64,000 bases of DNA from Papilionanthe hookeriana x Papilionanthe teres (GCA_022702705.1 CM040421.1:55225740-55289739); one strand, 5' to 3'. Positions 1 through 13,353 are shown, numbered from the stretch's first letter. Notes: generated by a model not told the origin, from the sequence alone. A program made the numbers and translations.

Positions 1-786
1 AGTATAAGGTAAATTCTCACACTATCTATAGGCTTTTACATAATCATGTTGTACAGTATAGATCTTAACTCTTTTAGAATTCTGAGGTTGTTCGTCCGAT
101 ACAACGGAAATCCTCCCATCTTCCTAGGATATTTACATGATTAGATATTGTGCAAGTGTAAGCCCAAGATTTTAAATAAATAGCAAGAGTAAACATTAAA
201 TAACTTCACCTCCAAGATCTAAAGCTAAATAGTAAGATAGCTTGGGAAGTCACTGAGTTTCTCCTCAGAATTTGTGACATCCCCTACCTTTCGCTCCTTT
301 GGTCTCCGAAAATAGTTGTTCCTACTTGGTCCATTCCAATTTGACTTCCCTACAGACAATAGGTGTCAACATTGAATTCCTAAAATGAAACCTCTAATCA
401 TTACCGAGAGTCATGTTAAGTGACTTTGGTCATTTAAGATGTAATTAACTATAGAAGCTTACCCTTCTAATGAATTAGGAACTCAGGTAATATAAACCCT
501 ATATAAGTTTTATATTAGATAGGGAAACTTATCGGTCATACAAAATAACTCATAGACCAAATGGATATCATGAATTATTTAGTTTATGTAATCATGCTCA
601 ATGTTAAGTAGTACGACTATCTTCTGGGATAGTGTATTACTTGTGGTGTTGTGCTCAATTACTTAAACTATTAATTGTATGAAATATATTAGTTCTCATT
701 TTTGCAAACTTAAAATACTATTTTAAAATTAAAAATTATATATATGAAAATCAAAGAAACCGAGAAATTATAATTAGCGATCGACA
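1..786 (+). mobile_element. 3' tail of a family X long LTR-like repeat (copy a)
   Basis: This stretch aligns by eye, in order and on the same strand, with 49180-49982 of the complete X unit. Shared landmarks are a block reading CAGGTAATATAAACCCT, a segment about a GGGATAG motif near 628 followed by TTGTGGTGTTGTGCTCA, and a terminal GACA near 786. The window starts inside the copy, so its 5' part is not visible. It has no coding capacity. Whether it is a solo LTR or the edge of a larger element is not clear: the bases after 786 do not look like a primer-binding site. The + orientation follows the TATA box seen in other copies. Confidence 0.65.
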
Positions 787-2536
787 TCAACCTCAAACCT
801 AGGAAAGTTTTAGAATAAGATCTTAATTGAGAACCCTCCATCAACGTAAGTTCTCTTGACATTAAATTAAGGGTCACTGATTCTGATACTTACAACAAGA
901 AGATTATGGAGAAGTACTTTTACTTTTTCAATGTGAGATTGACCAAAAGTGATGGAATGAGTACTCTAGGATTTCTTTATTGAGGGCTCTTCATAAGTGG
1001 TAATAAGAACGTGTTTGATCATCAGGGGTCCTCTAAAAATCATTGCAACTTCATCAGTAGTCTAGCAATTCACTCATTGTTGTTTTTGGGTTTATTGCCC
1101 CCAATAGAGGCGTTGTTGTTGTGGGGTATCTTACTTTGAATGAATTAGCCCAAGTACCCTTGTTATATCAGTCTTTCAATCTCCTCCTGGTATTGAAAAA
1201 ATGCTTCATTATTATGGCCATAACTTTGATAAAAGTGTCAAAATTACTCATAAATCCCTACATTTGGGCTTGAACAAAGGTGACCACTTAAGAGTCTCCT
1301 TATCCTGAATTACCATTATGATATTACATATGAAGTATTGAGCATTTTATACTCATTATTAGTTTGAGATGCAAGTCTCTTTGGTTAAGGGGATAGGGAT
1401 TCTCCTTAGTTCGAACTTCTTTTGTAGAGATGCTTAAGAACATTCTATAGGATTTTCTTATGCATTCTTAAATGGAGCTTAAAGTTATTTTTATGTGTTT
1501 TACTAGCTTCATTAGTGATGAAAGAGTTTAGTGTATGAATGAACCATCTCTTGCATCAAAGATGAGTTGACAGAATCAAGGCGTAGTCTTCCTAAGAACA
1601 TACCTCGTTGTTACTCCATATCTACATCTTGGTTTTGACTAGCTTTAATGGAGAATCTCCAAAAGTAATCTTTAAGTCACTCTCCATCACTTTGGTGAAT
1701 CTCAGAAAGGTAAGAGGAGTCATTAATGATTCTTTGATTAGTAATGAGTTGCTTTGCTAATACTTTAGTGTGCTCATCCAAAGTATGAAATCCTCTCCAG
1801 GAAGCGAGTTAAACTAAGTGTGTGGTTGGCCATTAAGCGTTGCATGAAAAGATAAAGAAATTAGAGCAATATAAGCTTTTGTATGTGTATACTGATTCAG
1901 AAGTGATCCACATGCTCTTACGAGTCAGAAGTCCATCATAAGATCAATTCTAGAAATTTTAATCCCCGTTAAAATTGGTGATGATGGACAATCTCAGCTA
2001 GTGGAGAAGACTTGTCACATTGAACTAAAAAATGGGTTCTATAACTTATAAAGAACTCCTCCCTTACTAGACATTGCAACTCATCATAGATAGCATGAAG
2101 TTTCGCTACATTTTTTAGGCATGTTGGGGGCTTGTTGGTAAGCTTAGTTGCAGGAAAAAAAATGTGTAGAGCTTGCAATGTACATCAGCTCAAATTTTCG
2201 AGGAGGAGCTCCAGTTTGTGAAGGGACATTTAAGCAAGTACCTATCATCAGAGAATTTTTAAGTAGATGTGCTCCATTAGTATGTCAAAGCATCGATTGT
2301 CAAACTTCGGATAAGAGTTGGAGAATCTCATTTTGAGATTCATCCATTCTTTATACATGATCTTCAAGTGGTGCAAGGGATGTTCCTTTACTAATAGGAT
2401 GATGTGTATCATTAAGAATTGAGTCCCACATTTTGAGACTGTGCCCTGGAATGATGGGTGCTAAAGCAGGAAGTGCATGTATTACGCTTATTAGACATCA
2501 AACAAGTATTCAGTTCTCTCACACAAATTTCATTTT
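787..2536 (-). pseudogene. Decayed Tat-like Ty3/gypsy gag region
   Basis: On the minus strand near 1250-1150 a broken frame reads YGHNNEAFFQYQEEIERLI, a stop, then QGYLG. This is the pattern of the region after the CCHC knuckle in Tat/Retand/Ogre-type plant gag proteins (H-G-H-x-T-E-x-C-x-x-L-x-x-E-I-E-x-L-I-x-x-G-Y-L). The rest is too full of stops to read with confidence, and I cannot place the gag start. A matching primer-binding site sits upstream on the same strand at 2552-2537, which supports the call. The element seems to stop at about 787, where the X tail lies, so the polymerase part is missing or displaced. A decayed gag fragment is the best reading; the exact lineage is an inference. 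Confidence 0.5.
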
Positions 2537-2552
2537 CCATAGACGGTGCCAA
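2537..2552 (-). promoter_or_regulatory. Decayed primer-binding site of a Tat-like element
   Basis: The minus strand reads TTGGCACCGTCTATGG. Tat/Ogre-type plant elements commonly use TTGGCGCCGTCTGTGG-like sites; this copy differs at two positions, both consistent with C-to-T or G-to-A decay. It lies just before the decayed minus-strand gag, which is the expected order. The LTR should end immediately upstream on the minus strand, near 2560-2566. Confidence 0.55.
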
Positions 2553-2565
2553 ATTTTTGCATCAC

Positions 2566-4100
2566 ACAAAATTCATAGTGCTAGAGTAATAACTTGAAGT
2601 TCCAACATTCTATAAAATCAAGTAAACATAGATAATAAGAAAATAGGAGGAGACACTAAAGATTTTTGTGTGGAAAAGCCAATAGAGAGAAAAAAACCAT
2701 GGGAACTAGCCTAGTTGAAAGTATCAACTTTAACTTCGTAAGTACAATGATAAACCCTTATCCCATAAACAAAAAACTTTAATATGTTTCTCCAAGTATA
2801 ATATTTGTATCGTTAAAGGTTCACACTATAATGATTTAAAGAAGTTGTTTTTGGAAGTTATTGACTGATTTTAGTTACAATGTACATGGTACATCATTGC
2901 AAAATATTGAGAACACTATGTTAGTCCATATGCGAGAGACTTTGTCACTCAATATTGATATGAAAACAATAAATTTTATTATCTAGCACCAATCTCGAGG
3001 CACAACACGAATCTCGATGCAATCTTTTCAGCAAGAAACATTCAAATCTTGATAAAAAGTCATACAGATCTCCAATTTCAGTAAACTTATGGTCAAACTG
3101 ACCGGCTCGATGAGACGAACCTAATTATATAAAAACTAGTCCAATCCGAGTCAAATCAAGCCCAGATCAAGTCATTAAACGACTCTGGAAAGATTTCTGG
3201 ATAAATTTGGAAGGTTAAATAGATGATAACTCTAGCAAACCTATACTCGAATCGAGCGTTTAAATAAGACAAATCTAACGAGCCTAAGATCACTCAATTC
3301 AGACATCGTTAAGGCACTCAAATGTTTATTAAACATCGTATCATCAAAGGGATTTCTCTGGATCGTCCAAAAAAAATGATTCATATTCCTGCATTAAATG
3401 CACCTAAAATACTATAAATACCCCCCACCACTCACATGAGGGTGAGAAGTCTAAAGAGAGAGTTTGAGGAGAAGCTGCAGCTTAGTACCACTACCTATCG
3501 TCATCAATCATTGTCGACTTCCGTCAACCTCCATCGACCACCACCGACCTTCGTCGACCACTGCCGACAGCAGTCAACCATCGACGACCGCCACCAATTA
3601 TCGTCAACCACCACCAACCAGACGCTGTCAGTCGACGTTGTAGCCTGAAACATATAGTTACCATTTCTCATCTATGGGACAAGGAATTTATGTAAACATC
3701 AATCAATAGTAGATTTTCGCAATTGGGTCAGGCCCCGTGGTTTATTCCTTTACGGGTTTTCCACGTAAAATGTTCTGGAGTCATCGCTTGTCTGTCTTTC
3801 ATTTGTGTGTGTGCTGAATTTTTATACAACGCTAAGAAGATAATTTGTTACTTTACCGCCGCAAATTTTTTAGCACGCATGAAATATAGTACTTTGTTAC
3901 TCTGAAAGGCACTTTGTTATTCCATAATGTTGCATCGCCACTCCACAGAATACTTCATTACTTCGTAATATGCATCATTAATTTACAGAGCACCCACAAA
4001 TTCCACCAACAATGGTGAGCATGGGGTTGTCGGTAGTGGTTAATGGCAGACGATAAGCGACAGGCAACGACTATGGTGGTTGAGAGTTATCATCAGGTCC
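2566..4100. repeat. LTR-like non-coding region, probably more than one decayed LTR
   Basis: By position, the 3' end of the minus-strand element's 5' LTR should lie at the low-coordinate edge. The plus strand also shows promoter-like features: TATAAATA near 3414-3421 after a CATTAAATGCACC stretch, a run of degenerate GTCGACC/ATCGACC units at about 3500-3640, and TTTTCCACGTAAAA near 3757, a string often seen in plant LTRs. These suggest a plus-strand LTR overlapping or nested in the same space. I could not fix termini or a target duplication. The short open frames here are not gene-like. Confidence 0.35.
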
Positions 4101-7100
4101 TCAGTCCATAACAACATTGGAAATAGGCTCCTTCTTCTCCTTTCTCTTCCATCCAAGTGAAGAGTGGGGGCCTATTTAAGGCCCTAGAGGAGGAACATTT
4201 GTGTCCTTTGGAGAATAACCACCACAACCACCCGACCAAACGACCTCTGTTGCTTCCCCTTGATCATAAATTATTTTTTGATAATTCGATAGCCTTAATG
4301 ACCTCGAATTAGGTTTCCTGAGCTCATTGGATTCTTCTCATCAAGACACTCAATTTGATTATAGGATCGTCAAATTTGGAGCTCATTTGACCCCCCAAAT
4401 AACCAACGAAAGCCTCCAAGTGTGGTTTAAATGCTTGATCATTTATGATTTGACGCAGATTGGATCAATTTTGGTATAATTGGATGTGTCTTGTCGAGTT
4501 ACTCAATTTTACTACGAATATGATGAAATTAGAGTTCTGGATGATTTTTAATTTGAATTAAAATATTTTTTTTATCAAAAAATGTCAAGAACCGTGTTAA
4601 ATGCCCTAAGGTTTATGCCAAATTATTAAATTTGTTAATGATGCTTCTAACTATTATACTTTATTTAAGTAGATTTATTATTTATTATGCCATTCAGTTT
4701 AACTCTCAGTTCAATTCACCTCAATATTTGAATACTGAAATCAGTTCAATGTCCAAGCTAATTTTCAAAACCAGATCGAATCAATGCATTTATGGCTGTC
4801 ATCATCAAATCTTTGGGAGTTTAATAAAAATAGAAGATATGAATAAAGCTTTATTGTGAATTTAAATTTGAGTTATATTTGAGTTAGAATTCAAAAGATA
4901 GATGGAAAAGATGCCAAAATTGTAAATAATAATATTCTCATTGCTATGTATGCAATTGCCCCCAAATTTTTTAGAAATTGGCTTATCATACACATGCTAA
5001 AGTGAAGCTTTTCTTATTTACAAATGATTTTTATTTAAATTAACATGATTTGTAAAATAAAGATAGTGAACCTCATGGCATCTCATGGCATGCATTCTAA
5101 GTTCTTCATCTTCTCCTCAAAATTTGTGTTCTAAATTTCGGTTGAAGAGAAAGGTTTAAAGACAAGTCCTAAAGAAGATTTGGCTTCCGGAGCACATCTT
5201 TCAGTCTTCACGCCCCACTGACCCGAGCGTACATTGCTATCACCATCAAACTATTAAAATAAACAGTAATTATTTTATATAATAATATTTAAAATCAGTT
5301 CTCTGTCTGAACCATTAAAAAAAATGGAGCATTATGAATATTTGTTTATTTATTATTAATCTATGAATTTATATGTAGTTTTCCTTTTTCCGAATTTCTT
5401 AAATAGAAATAAGCCCAAATGAGTAATGTCATGAGTTTATTTCAAGTACGTGATTACATGTAATTGATTAAAGATAATTTTGGATACATACCATTATTAT
5501 ATATCGACAGCCAAAACTATGAAAATGTGTATTTTATTTTTTAACATCATTAATATTAAAATTTGAAGTATTATGTAAAAAATAAAATTATAACGATTTA
5601 TGTAAATAAATGTATTCATATATAAAATTTGGAATGTGCAAATATAATTTTTATGTAAAATAGAAAATATAGAATATCTTTGTCAACTAAATTTAATTTT
5701 AAGATTCTACTTAGATAAATCAACTATATTTGAAGGCGCCAAAAGGTCATTTTAGTTTAATATTACCTCGCCAAATCACATAGTGTTTATTCCATCATGA
5801 TACCTGACACAAATTTACGATCGGAGGCCAATGAGCACTTGTCAATGACAAGTGAACCTCACTACAATACACCGATTGAATAAATTTTTAAGAGATATGG
5901 AGTCCATATCATATGCTTAAGTGTCCACTAGACTCCGTTCGTGATAGAATAAAATTTTCAAATCACAACCCCCTAGGCAATAAATATGGGCCCCACTAAA
6001 TTGGGCCCGCTGTCTCCTTAATAATTATACCTATAATAAAATATGACAGGAGTGTAAAAGATTTGTTAATCAATCAATTAGAGGGAAAAACATTTATTTT
6101 AAACGATAGTTTTGAGTTTAATATTTCGTAATTTGTCGCTCGTATCACTCAAATTAGATAGATAAGGAAAAAGATGGCAAAGCCATAATCACGAGCGGCT
6201 AAGAATATATATAAATTATGAGTAGCAGCAGTTAATTAGAGTGGAATTTTGCAGCGGCGGACTGTCTTTTCATTAACCTGCTTTATGTCTTCCATTGCTT
6301 TCTGTAAAGATAAAGAAATCGTTGATTACGCCATGTTTTTAATCATTCTCCGAGGCTTTTCTCGCTCTCAATCTCATTTCAGACGACCCTTGAATTTATT
6401 GATTGTATTACTTTTGTGGGCCCATAAATATGGCCTACGTGGGTATTGGTGGGCCCATCTTTAATACCTGTGGCAGCGGCGCAGGTTCTGTTTTCTGCTA
6501 CAGTAATTATATATATATATATGTATTCATGTAGCCTTCCTCTCCACCCTCCTAATCTCTTATATTGAACAACTAATGGATCAATCTTAAACAAACTAGG
6601 TTTATAATACCAAATACTATAAGTTAGGCTCTTTCTACGTAATGCTAATGCTTCATATAACTTGGTGCAACAATTGCATATCCAAATCTAATACTTTCAA
6701 TTGCATATCATTAACACACTACTTTTAGGAGGATCAACTGATATTGATCAACTCAACCTTGAACATAAGAAATAAAAATGTTTTTCCCATATTTGATTTA
6801 TTTTGTATCTATATATTTATAATGAGCCATTTACTTGGAAATGACTCCAAGAGGATGAAATGTGCAATTTTTTAATTTTTTTTATAAAAATGGAATTTAT
6901 AGTCATAAGTTTTTTTTATAAAAAATTAATGTAATTTCTTAAAGCAACATGACTAATTTGACAAGAAAAAATAAATCATAGCTATGCTTGGTGTCAAATG
7001 TAATCATTTAGTCGAGGAAAAGACTAATAAATACCTTGCAATCATTCTCAATACAATGTAACCACCCCTAACATCAAATTATAGGAGCACTTCCAAAGTG

Positions 7101-7793
7101 TAACTTCCAAATTAGTGCAGTGCATATCCAAGTTTAAGAAAGAATTTTACTTTTAATAAATTAAGAAAAAATGGACAGAATAGCGGCTAAGATTTATTTA
7201 TTAATAAATTTGATTTTAGGTCGTTAATATCCCATTTTTAGGAAATTGTGGACAAAAAATTTTCTCATCACTTGTGCATTTGAATTGAAGATGGATCTAA
7301 AAGGCAAAGTGAAGCCTTAAAAACAATAAAACTATTCTTTCATAGGATCTCATTCTGTGAGCCAATGATGGATGAACACTCTGATATTACTTAACAAAAG
7401 GCATATGATTGATTTTGAAGTTAAGGATGGATGGGTATTAAATTTTAGTTAGTGAAAGAAGAATTGGGAGAAACTAATAGATATGGTATGGAGCTTGGAA
7501 AGCTTGTGAACGAGGCAAAACCAATGTTGGTTGAGAACTTCACCATGTATACAAATTTTGGGTTAATATTTTATAGTTGATTTAATATGAACTTGAAGAA
7601 TAGACTGCACAACAAAAAATGAGGAATGAAGTGATTTTTGGACAGATTAAGATGGGTGGAAGAAAATCCAATATCTTGTTTCGGGATGAGTATAAAAATA
7701 TTGGTGTATGTAATTGAATCAAGGGAGGTTTGATGGTAGATTTTGTATAGTTTATATAGATGAAATAAATGAGGATAACATAGTGGAAACTTA
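4101..7793. other. AT-rich DNA with no recognised gene
   Basis: I see no protein family, RNA gene or clear transposon end here. Open frames are under 90 codons and have no recognisable motif. There is a short TA run near 6509-6522. A paired GGGCCC-rich stretch lies at about 5985-6010 and 6418-6460. The region may hold decayed repeats that cannot be recognised without a database search. Confidence 0.5.
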
Positions 7794-8605
7794 GGGTATG
7801 TTTGGGGCAGCTGCAGCTTATCCAACTTATCCAGATAAGCAACTTATCCTGATATGCTGCTGATCAGCAGCTGATCTGGATAAGCAGGCTGGCTGTTTGG
7901 TTTGTGTGTTTGGAAAACAGTTGATTTGCGATACATTCTGAATAATTGACATTTCTGCCGCTGTGCATACATTTTAATTTAATTTAGTAATTTTATATAA
8001 AATTTAGACATTCATAATTAACATATTCAATTATAATTCAATAAATTAATTTATAATTAACATATGATACTTTATCAATTAAACAAATTAACCATGATTA
8101 ATTTCACAGCCATCATCGCGGGAGCAGGGAGCCTTCTTCGTGGGAGTTCGCGGTAGGAGGAGCCATTATCGCTTGTCGCGGGAGCATTGAGCCTTCTTCG
8201 CGGGAGTTCGCGGGAGCAGGAGGCATCGTCGCTCATCGCAGAAGCTCCAGTCTTCTTCATGGGAGTTCGCGGGAGCAGGAGCCATCGTCGCTCGTCGCGG
8301 GAGCAGGGAGCCTTCTTCGCGGGAGTTCGCCGGAGCAGGAGCCATCGTCGCAGGAGCAGGAAGCCATCTACGAGGGTTTCTGCGTGGAAGGTAAATAGGG
8401 AAGACGAGGAAGACGACTAGGGTATCGCAGTAATGAGACGAAAAAACCCTATCTAAGAAGCTGACCGCAGGGCTCCTGTTACGTTCAGCGTTTAACACAA
8501 AATAAAAACGGAATTTTTAAATAAGTTGTCAATAAGTGCAATCCAAACAGTACCACGGCGTTTTTGAAAATGCCGCCACACTTTTAAGCTGCCCAAAACA
8601 AGCCC
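7794..8605. mobile_element. PIF/Harbinger-like MITE, 812 bp, TTA target duplication
   Basis: The left end reads GGGTATGTTTGGGGCAGCT and the inverted right end reads GGGCTTGTTTTGGGCAGCT, matching at 16 of 19 positions. TTA flanks both ends (7791-7793 and 8606-8608). A GGGC/T-x-TGTTTGG terminus with a TTA/TAA duplication is the signature of Tourist-type PIF/Harbinger MITEs. No transposase is encoded, so it would need one in trans. The interior is unusual: it contains a GC-rich 60-bp minisatellite in otherwise AT-rich DNA. The open frames on both strands here follow from that repeat. Confidence 0.75.
8110..8375. repeat. GC-rich 60-bp minisatellite inside the MITE
   Basis: A unit containing GCCTTCTTCGCGGGAGTTCG recurs at intervals of 60 bases, near 8130, 8190, 8250 (diverged) and 8310, about four copies. 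Each unit also holds a GGAGCAGGAGCCATCGTCGC-like part. Because 60 is a multiple of three, frames stay open across it on both strands, which explains the overlapping open frames of 77-110 codons here. Confidence 0.8.
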
Positions 8606-8608
8606 TTA

Positions 8609-10490
8609 ATGATGTTGCAAAATACTAAAGTGGAATGTGAGGAATAAAATGTGTAGTTAAAATTTAACAAAGTAAATAAATAATAAGAATATCATTAAAT
8701 GAGGGCTGATTCACGTCACAGAATCAAAGATCATGGAGACGACAACAAGCATTCCACATAGAAGATATTTCCTCCTAAAATCAACATGTTATTTACTTAA
8801 TATATGGTTATATTTTATTATTTTTTTTTCGATACTTTTGTAAGCCTTAAAAATAAAAGGAAAGTAAAATCATCACAAGAAGATTAAAGGTGGTTAAATA
8901 TTTAATTAAAATATATTAACATCTGCTCAAGGCTTCATTAATTCATAAAAATTTAAAGGTTTTAAGTTCAATTTTACCATCAGTTTTAATGTAATGCATG
9001 CAGAGAAATAGTTCAGATATTTTTGAAAAAAATTTCATATTTATATATTTTTCCATTGTTTAAAACATCCATAGGAAGCAACGTGCATGTAACCATCCAA
9101 GTTGTGAAACCCACATACGTGCTCATGCACATAGACACTCATCTTGCTTGTGCAGACCCACGTTGGCGCACTCCCACGCGTGCACGCGCACATAGACTCC
9201 ATCCAACTCATGTATTTGTGTCCCCACACTCCAGTGCACCTGCACTCCACACAACCGCACCTAAAGTTGTGCTCGCATGCACCTGAATACATGCAAGCAT
9301 CGATGCTCCCATGCACTCTCACACACATGCTTGGGCCAACCCAACCCACTCTCGAGTTTGGGCTAATTTTTTAAGTATTATGATTATTTCAATCACATTT
9401 AGGTAAAATTTTGGCAGGGGAAAGTGAGTCCAATACAAAGAGAGAATCACCTCCCCCTTCTAAGCCAACCAAAGAGATTGTCTTATATAGAATAAACAAA
9501 TAATTTTGACACCTTTTCTTGGAAAGTATGAGCTCATGTGGATTGTCTTTTAACTTAAGTTTGGAAGTCCTTTTTGCACAACCAAGAGAAAGCTTTAAGG
9601 AGAAAATTTTCTAAAGAAAATACTTTCCTCTTCCTTCCCTTCTTTTTGCCCTTCCTCTTCGTCTCATTCTGGCTTCAGTGAGAGTCTATTTCATTTTCTT
9701 TAGGATGAGAGAGAAGGCTTTCAACGAGCATTTCTTCCTTTCTTTCTCATCTTCATCAAATCTAAAAGTTTGTTCTCTTCCAAGAGCTTAGAACCATAAA
9801 GAAGTGGAGCTATTGGCCTCCAATTCCTCATATCCATAAAAGAGATTAGTGAGATATAGATCGACGTCAACCCTGTGATGGTGAGAAACATTCAACATTT
9901 TCTTCATATTTAAAGTCCATATGCTAATATTAGAGCCATAAAGTAAGTTAATATTATAGCATGATGCTAGGATAGGATGTCCACCCTTTCATATCTTTTT
10001 CTATGAGTGCTTTTAAAATCCTAAACTCCATTCTCATGCTTGGTTAGAGGTTGTATATTATAGTTGTAACTCTTTAAATTTTACTTAATTATTCTACCTT
10101 TTGCTAGTGTTGGATAGAGCATGTACTCATGAGATTATAAGCTTATCAAATTCATGATAGAGTTATATATTTGCATTAGTCTTATGGCATTTGCATACCA
10201 CTCATACATATGTATCTTAATTTTTATAATCAAGTTATAAGACATGTATTTTATTTCTAATAAACAGTAACCAATCATAGCTTACATTTCATAAGGTCGA
10301 ACATGCATGATTTTGAGATTCAATGAGGGTTTGGCTAGCAATCATATCCAAACAGGATTAGAGGTTTTTTAGATTTGATCTTGTTTGAGTCCTTTGTGGG
10401 ATTGAAATATAAGTCACTTTTGCTTAAATTTTCTTGTTATACTAGGTTTGAAGTTTTTCTTATATAGTAAATCTCACTTTTAGTTTTAGT
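8609..10490. other. Unassigned DNA with a CA/TG-rich low-complexity patch
   Basis: No gene is recognised. At about 9085-9350 there is a degenerate stretch rich in CACAT, GCAC and CACGC words, open on both strands, which is the mark of biased composition and not of coding. At 9580-9850 a pyrimidine-rich stretch with CTTTCTTCC-like words resembles a plant LTR or untranslated leader, but no ends can be fixed. Confidence 0.45.
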
Positions 10491-10499
10491 ATTTTGAGA

Positions 10500-11111
10500 A
10501 TGTTTGTCTTGCTATGACATAAGCCCTCACCCTAGGGTTTTTAAATGATCAGATATCTTAGGATATAAGTCCTAAAAATTCTAATAAAATTTGTACCCAA
10601 ACTAATAGATTTATTCATTCTAAAAAATTATTAAGGCCTAACCATAGGATAGTTGAAGTGCCAATAAGTTTTTTAGTATACAGATACTTCCTACTTCTTC
10701 TCATTTGAGTTCTGATAAGAATAAATTCAAATTGAACTTTTGAGATTGAAATTTCAAATAACCAATCATGGAAACTAAATTTTGAAAACCTTGAAGACTT
10801 AACCTCAACCTAAATTGAGAGTTTTCTTAAGAAATTTAATATCTTAACATAAAATTAACTAGAGGAGCTAACCCTCATAAGAAGTTTGTAACTCAAATTA
10901 ATCTAAACCCTATTTAACTTCAGGTTAGATAGAGGAAAGATTTGTCTGCTTAAACACAACCCCATTAAATATTAAATAAATCTTTTTTTTTTTTTGAATA
11001 ATCAAATTCATAATAAAGTGATATCTTTATTTTGTGAGATAATATATTACTTTTTATGTGGTATTTGATTAATAAAATAAATTAAAATTTTTAAAATTTT
11101 TATGTTGGACA
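10500..11111 (+). mobile_element. Decayed 3' tail of family X (copy f)
   Basis: Order and wording follow copies a and c: a CATAAGCCCTCACC block (10520), ATATAAGTCCTAA (10564), ATAGGATAGT (10646), GAGAGTTTTCTTA (10816), ATTAACTAGAGGAGCTAACC (10854), TAAACCCT (10913) and a closing TTGGACATC (11105). It is more diverged than copy a. The left edge is uncertain. It is non-coding. Confidence 0.55.
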
Positions 11112-11598
11112 TCAAATAAATCAATAATACATGAATTATTAATATGGGATTCTTGGTTGTGTTAGGTCAACTACCTTTATAATTAAATAGATTTAGGGTC
11201 CAAATAAACTGAAATGATAGAACCATGGAAGCCTTATCAGACTATACAAATCAAACTCTAAAAAATTATTATCATCTCTTTTCATATCAATTCCACTCTT
11301 ATAAAATTGATTTAATTTCAAAGGTTCATATTTGTATTGGCTGCCACTCATTCGAGATATGATATTCATCCTTTACCCTATGGCCTAGTCTGACATTGAA
11401 GCACTAAGATTTCTCTATTAAGTGATGATCTTGATTTCTTAACACTCCCTTTCGCTATATATCAGAATGTAAGGAAGGTTTCTTTAATCAAGAGTTTTTC
11501 CTTTTTTTGTATTTCCCAATATATAATTTACGAAAGAAATATTTTTCTTTGGGAGTTTTTCCTCATCCTAAAAGAATAATAAAATATTGAATCTCTAG

Positions 11599-11672
<74 letters not shown>

Positions 11673-12819
11673 GGATATTTATATAGGTCTTTTAATGGAT
11701 AGGCTTCTCCACATTTTATATATGTATTTGTCTGAGTTGTGTTATTTTTCTCCCTTTCCGACACTTTTTCTAGTCATTTTGATTATTTAGGAAATTATGC
11801 TATTTGAAAAGGAGAATAATAAAACAGAATTAATATGTGCAGACTCTAAGTAAATTAAAAAAACAAAAATTAACTAATTTATTGTTGCTCTTGGAAGATG
11901 AAAACTCACATTAGTAGTTTCATAAATGAGTTGGACCATAAAAAGTGTGAGGAGATGTGATATAATTTGGTTTCAAGTTAGGCTAAAAATTAAACTCACA
12001 TATCACTTATCAAGTTAGTAGATTCATTTAACTACTAAACCTTCTCATAATCACATAAGCATATGTATTGAAAATAAAATTATAACTCCTAAAACTAAGA
12101 TTAAAATTGCATTCAAAGAGGCAGTGATAATTAAGATTTTATACCCAAATATTATACGGAGGAAGTCATCCACTTAAACTTACTTTACATTTCCTTTCTC
12201 ATTATTTTCATAAATTTATCTTTCATGCATTGCTTCAAGTCTCTCTGCTACTAAATCTCCTCTGAAGATTTGAAGTTTTTGTTAGTTGTATAAGCTGGGT
12301 ATAAGAGATTCCTCTTACAAAAATAAATGTATTCTAATACAAATGCGAAAAAATTAAAAAAAATTAATAAATATTATTTTTTTCTATAATAAACAAAAGC
12401 ATTAGGGCATTTGCAAACATAAGCATATATTTTTTATAGGTTTTTTTTTTTATTTTTTTTAGGAGTAGAAAAACTAGCATTATAGCTTTGAGTGGCATTA
12501 TGATATATTAAATAAATACTTATGGATTAAGAACAATACAGGATTTTACAGTTTGTTAATTTTAGGATGGAATGGTGAAAGAAATTTTTTTTAGGTAGAA
12601 TATATTCCAAGTGATACACCGTAGACCATACATGCCCATGTAGGAGTCTAAGGAATAAAATAAAAAACTATGTAATTTACTGTATAGTACGAAATTCGAG
12701 TAGACTTGCCGTTAACAAGTTCCTTGGTGTAGGCATCAATATTTTGTTATTCTCCTCTAGCCATAAAATAACTTATTATTTCCCGAATAATTTATTTACT
12801 ACATTTTTGTCCTTACTTT
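11112..12819. other. AT-rich unassigned DNA
   Basis: No gene or transposon end is recognised. It contains a long TA run (listed separately) and several poly-T and poly-A tracts. The minus-strand frame over the TA run encodes only a Tyr-Ile repeat and is not a gene. Confidence 0.5.
11600..11669. repeat. (TA)n microsatellite
   Basis: About 35 uninterrupted TA units. A run this long is probably polymorphic between individuals. Confidence 0.95.
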
Positions 12820-13323
12820 TGTTAGGTCTTAACCCACTCACCTGCACAGGGTCATGCTTTCTTGGGCTTCATCAGGGCAGGCCAGAGCACGCAACCCTTG
12901 GTCGAGTTGGTTTAGGGTTTTGACCTGGTGACAGACACAAATTGACTCTTATGGGAAAGAGATACCTCGAGTCACCAAATAAAAGAAAACCCCTAGGAGC
13001 CTTCCTATAGACCCTAGGGGCCACTTTGACTATGAAATTCACTTTGGGAGGAGGCTCTACCTAAAATGATTCCTAGCCTCACTAAAGGCCTTCCCAACCC
13101 CAACAAACCCTAAACATCACTTTAAACTCTATTACACCCTTTTGACCCCAAAAATTTGGTGACACCATGGTTGGTCAAAACCAATTGTTCCTAGCCCAAT
13201 TTTGGCCAAATCTTGATCAATTAGCCACATTGCCATCTAATTGAACCCCACCCAACATAGTCTTGACATCACACCATGTGGAGTACCCAATTGACATCAC
13301 GGGGTCAACAACTATGATTCATC

Positions 13324-13353
13324 TAATTAATTAATTAATTAATTAATTAATTA
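13324..13353. repeat. (TTAA)n microsatellite
   Basis: About seven uninterrupted TTAA units inside the U3-like part of X copy b. Confidence 0.9.

Noticed and set aside
8075..8498. Arg/Ser/Ala-rich frames of 61-110 codons on both strands
   Set aside because: They result from the 60-bp GC-rich minisatellite, whose unit length is a multiple of three. Different frames and strands stay open together.
9023..9374. Overlapping open frames of 76-102 codons on both strands
   Set aside because: The DNA is a CA/TG-rich low-complexity stretch. Frames open on both strands with His/Thr/Cys-rich content indicate biased composition, and no motif is present.
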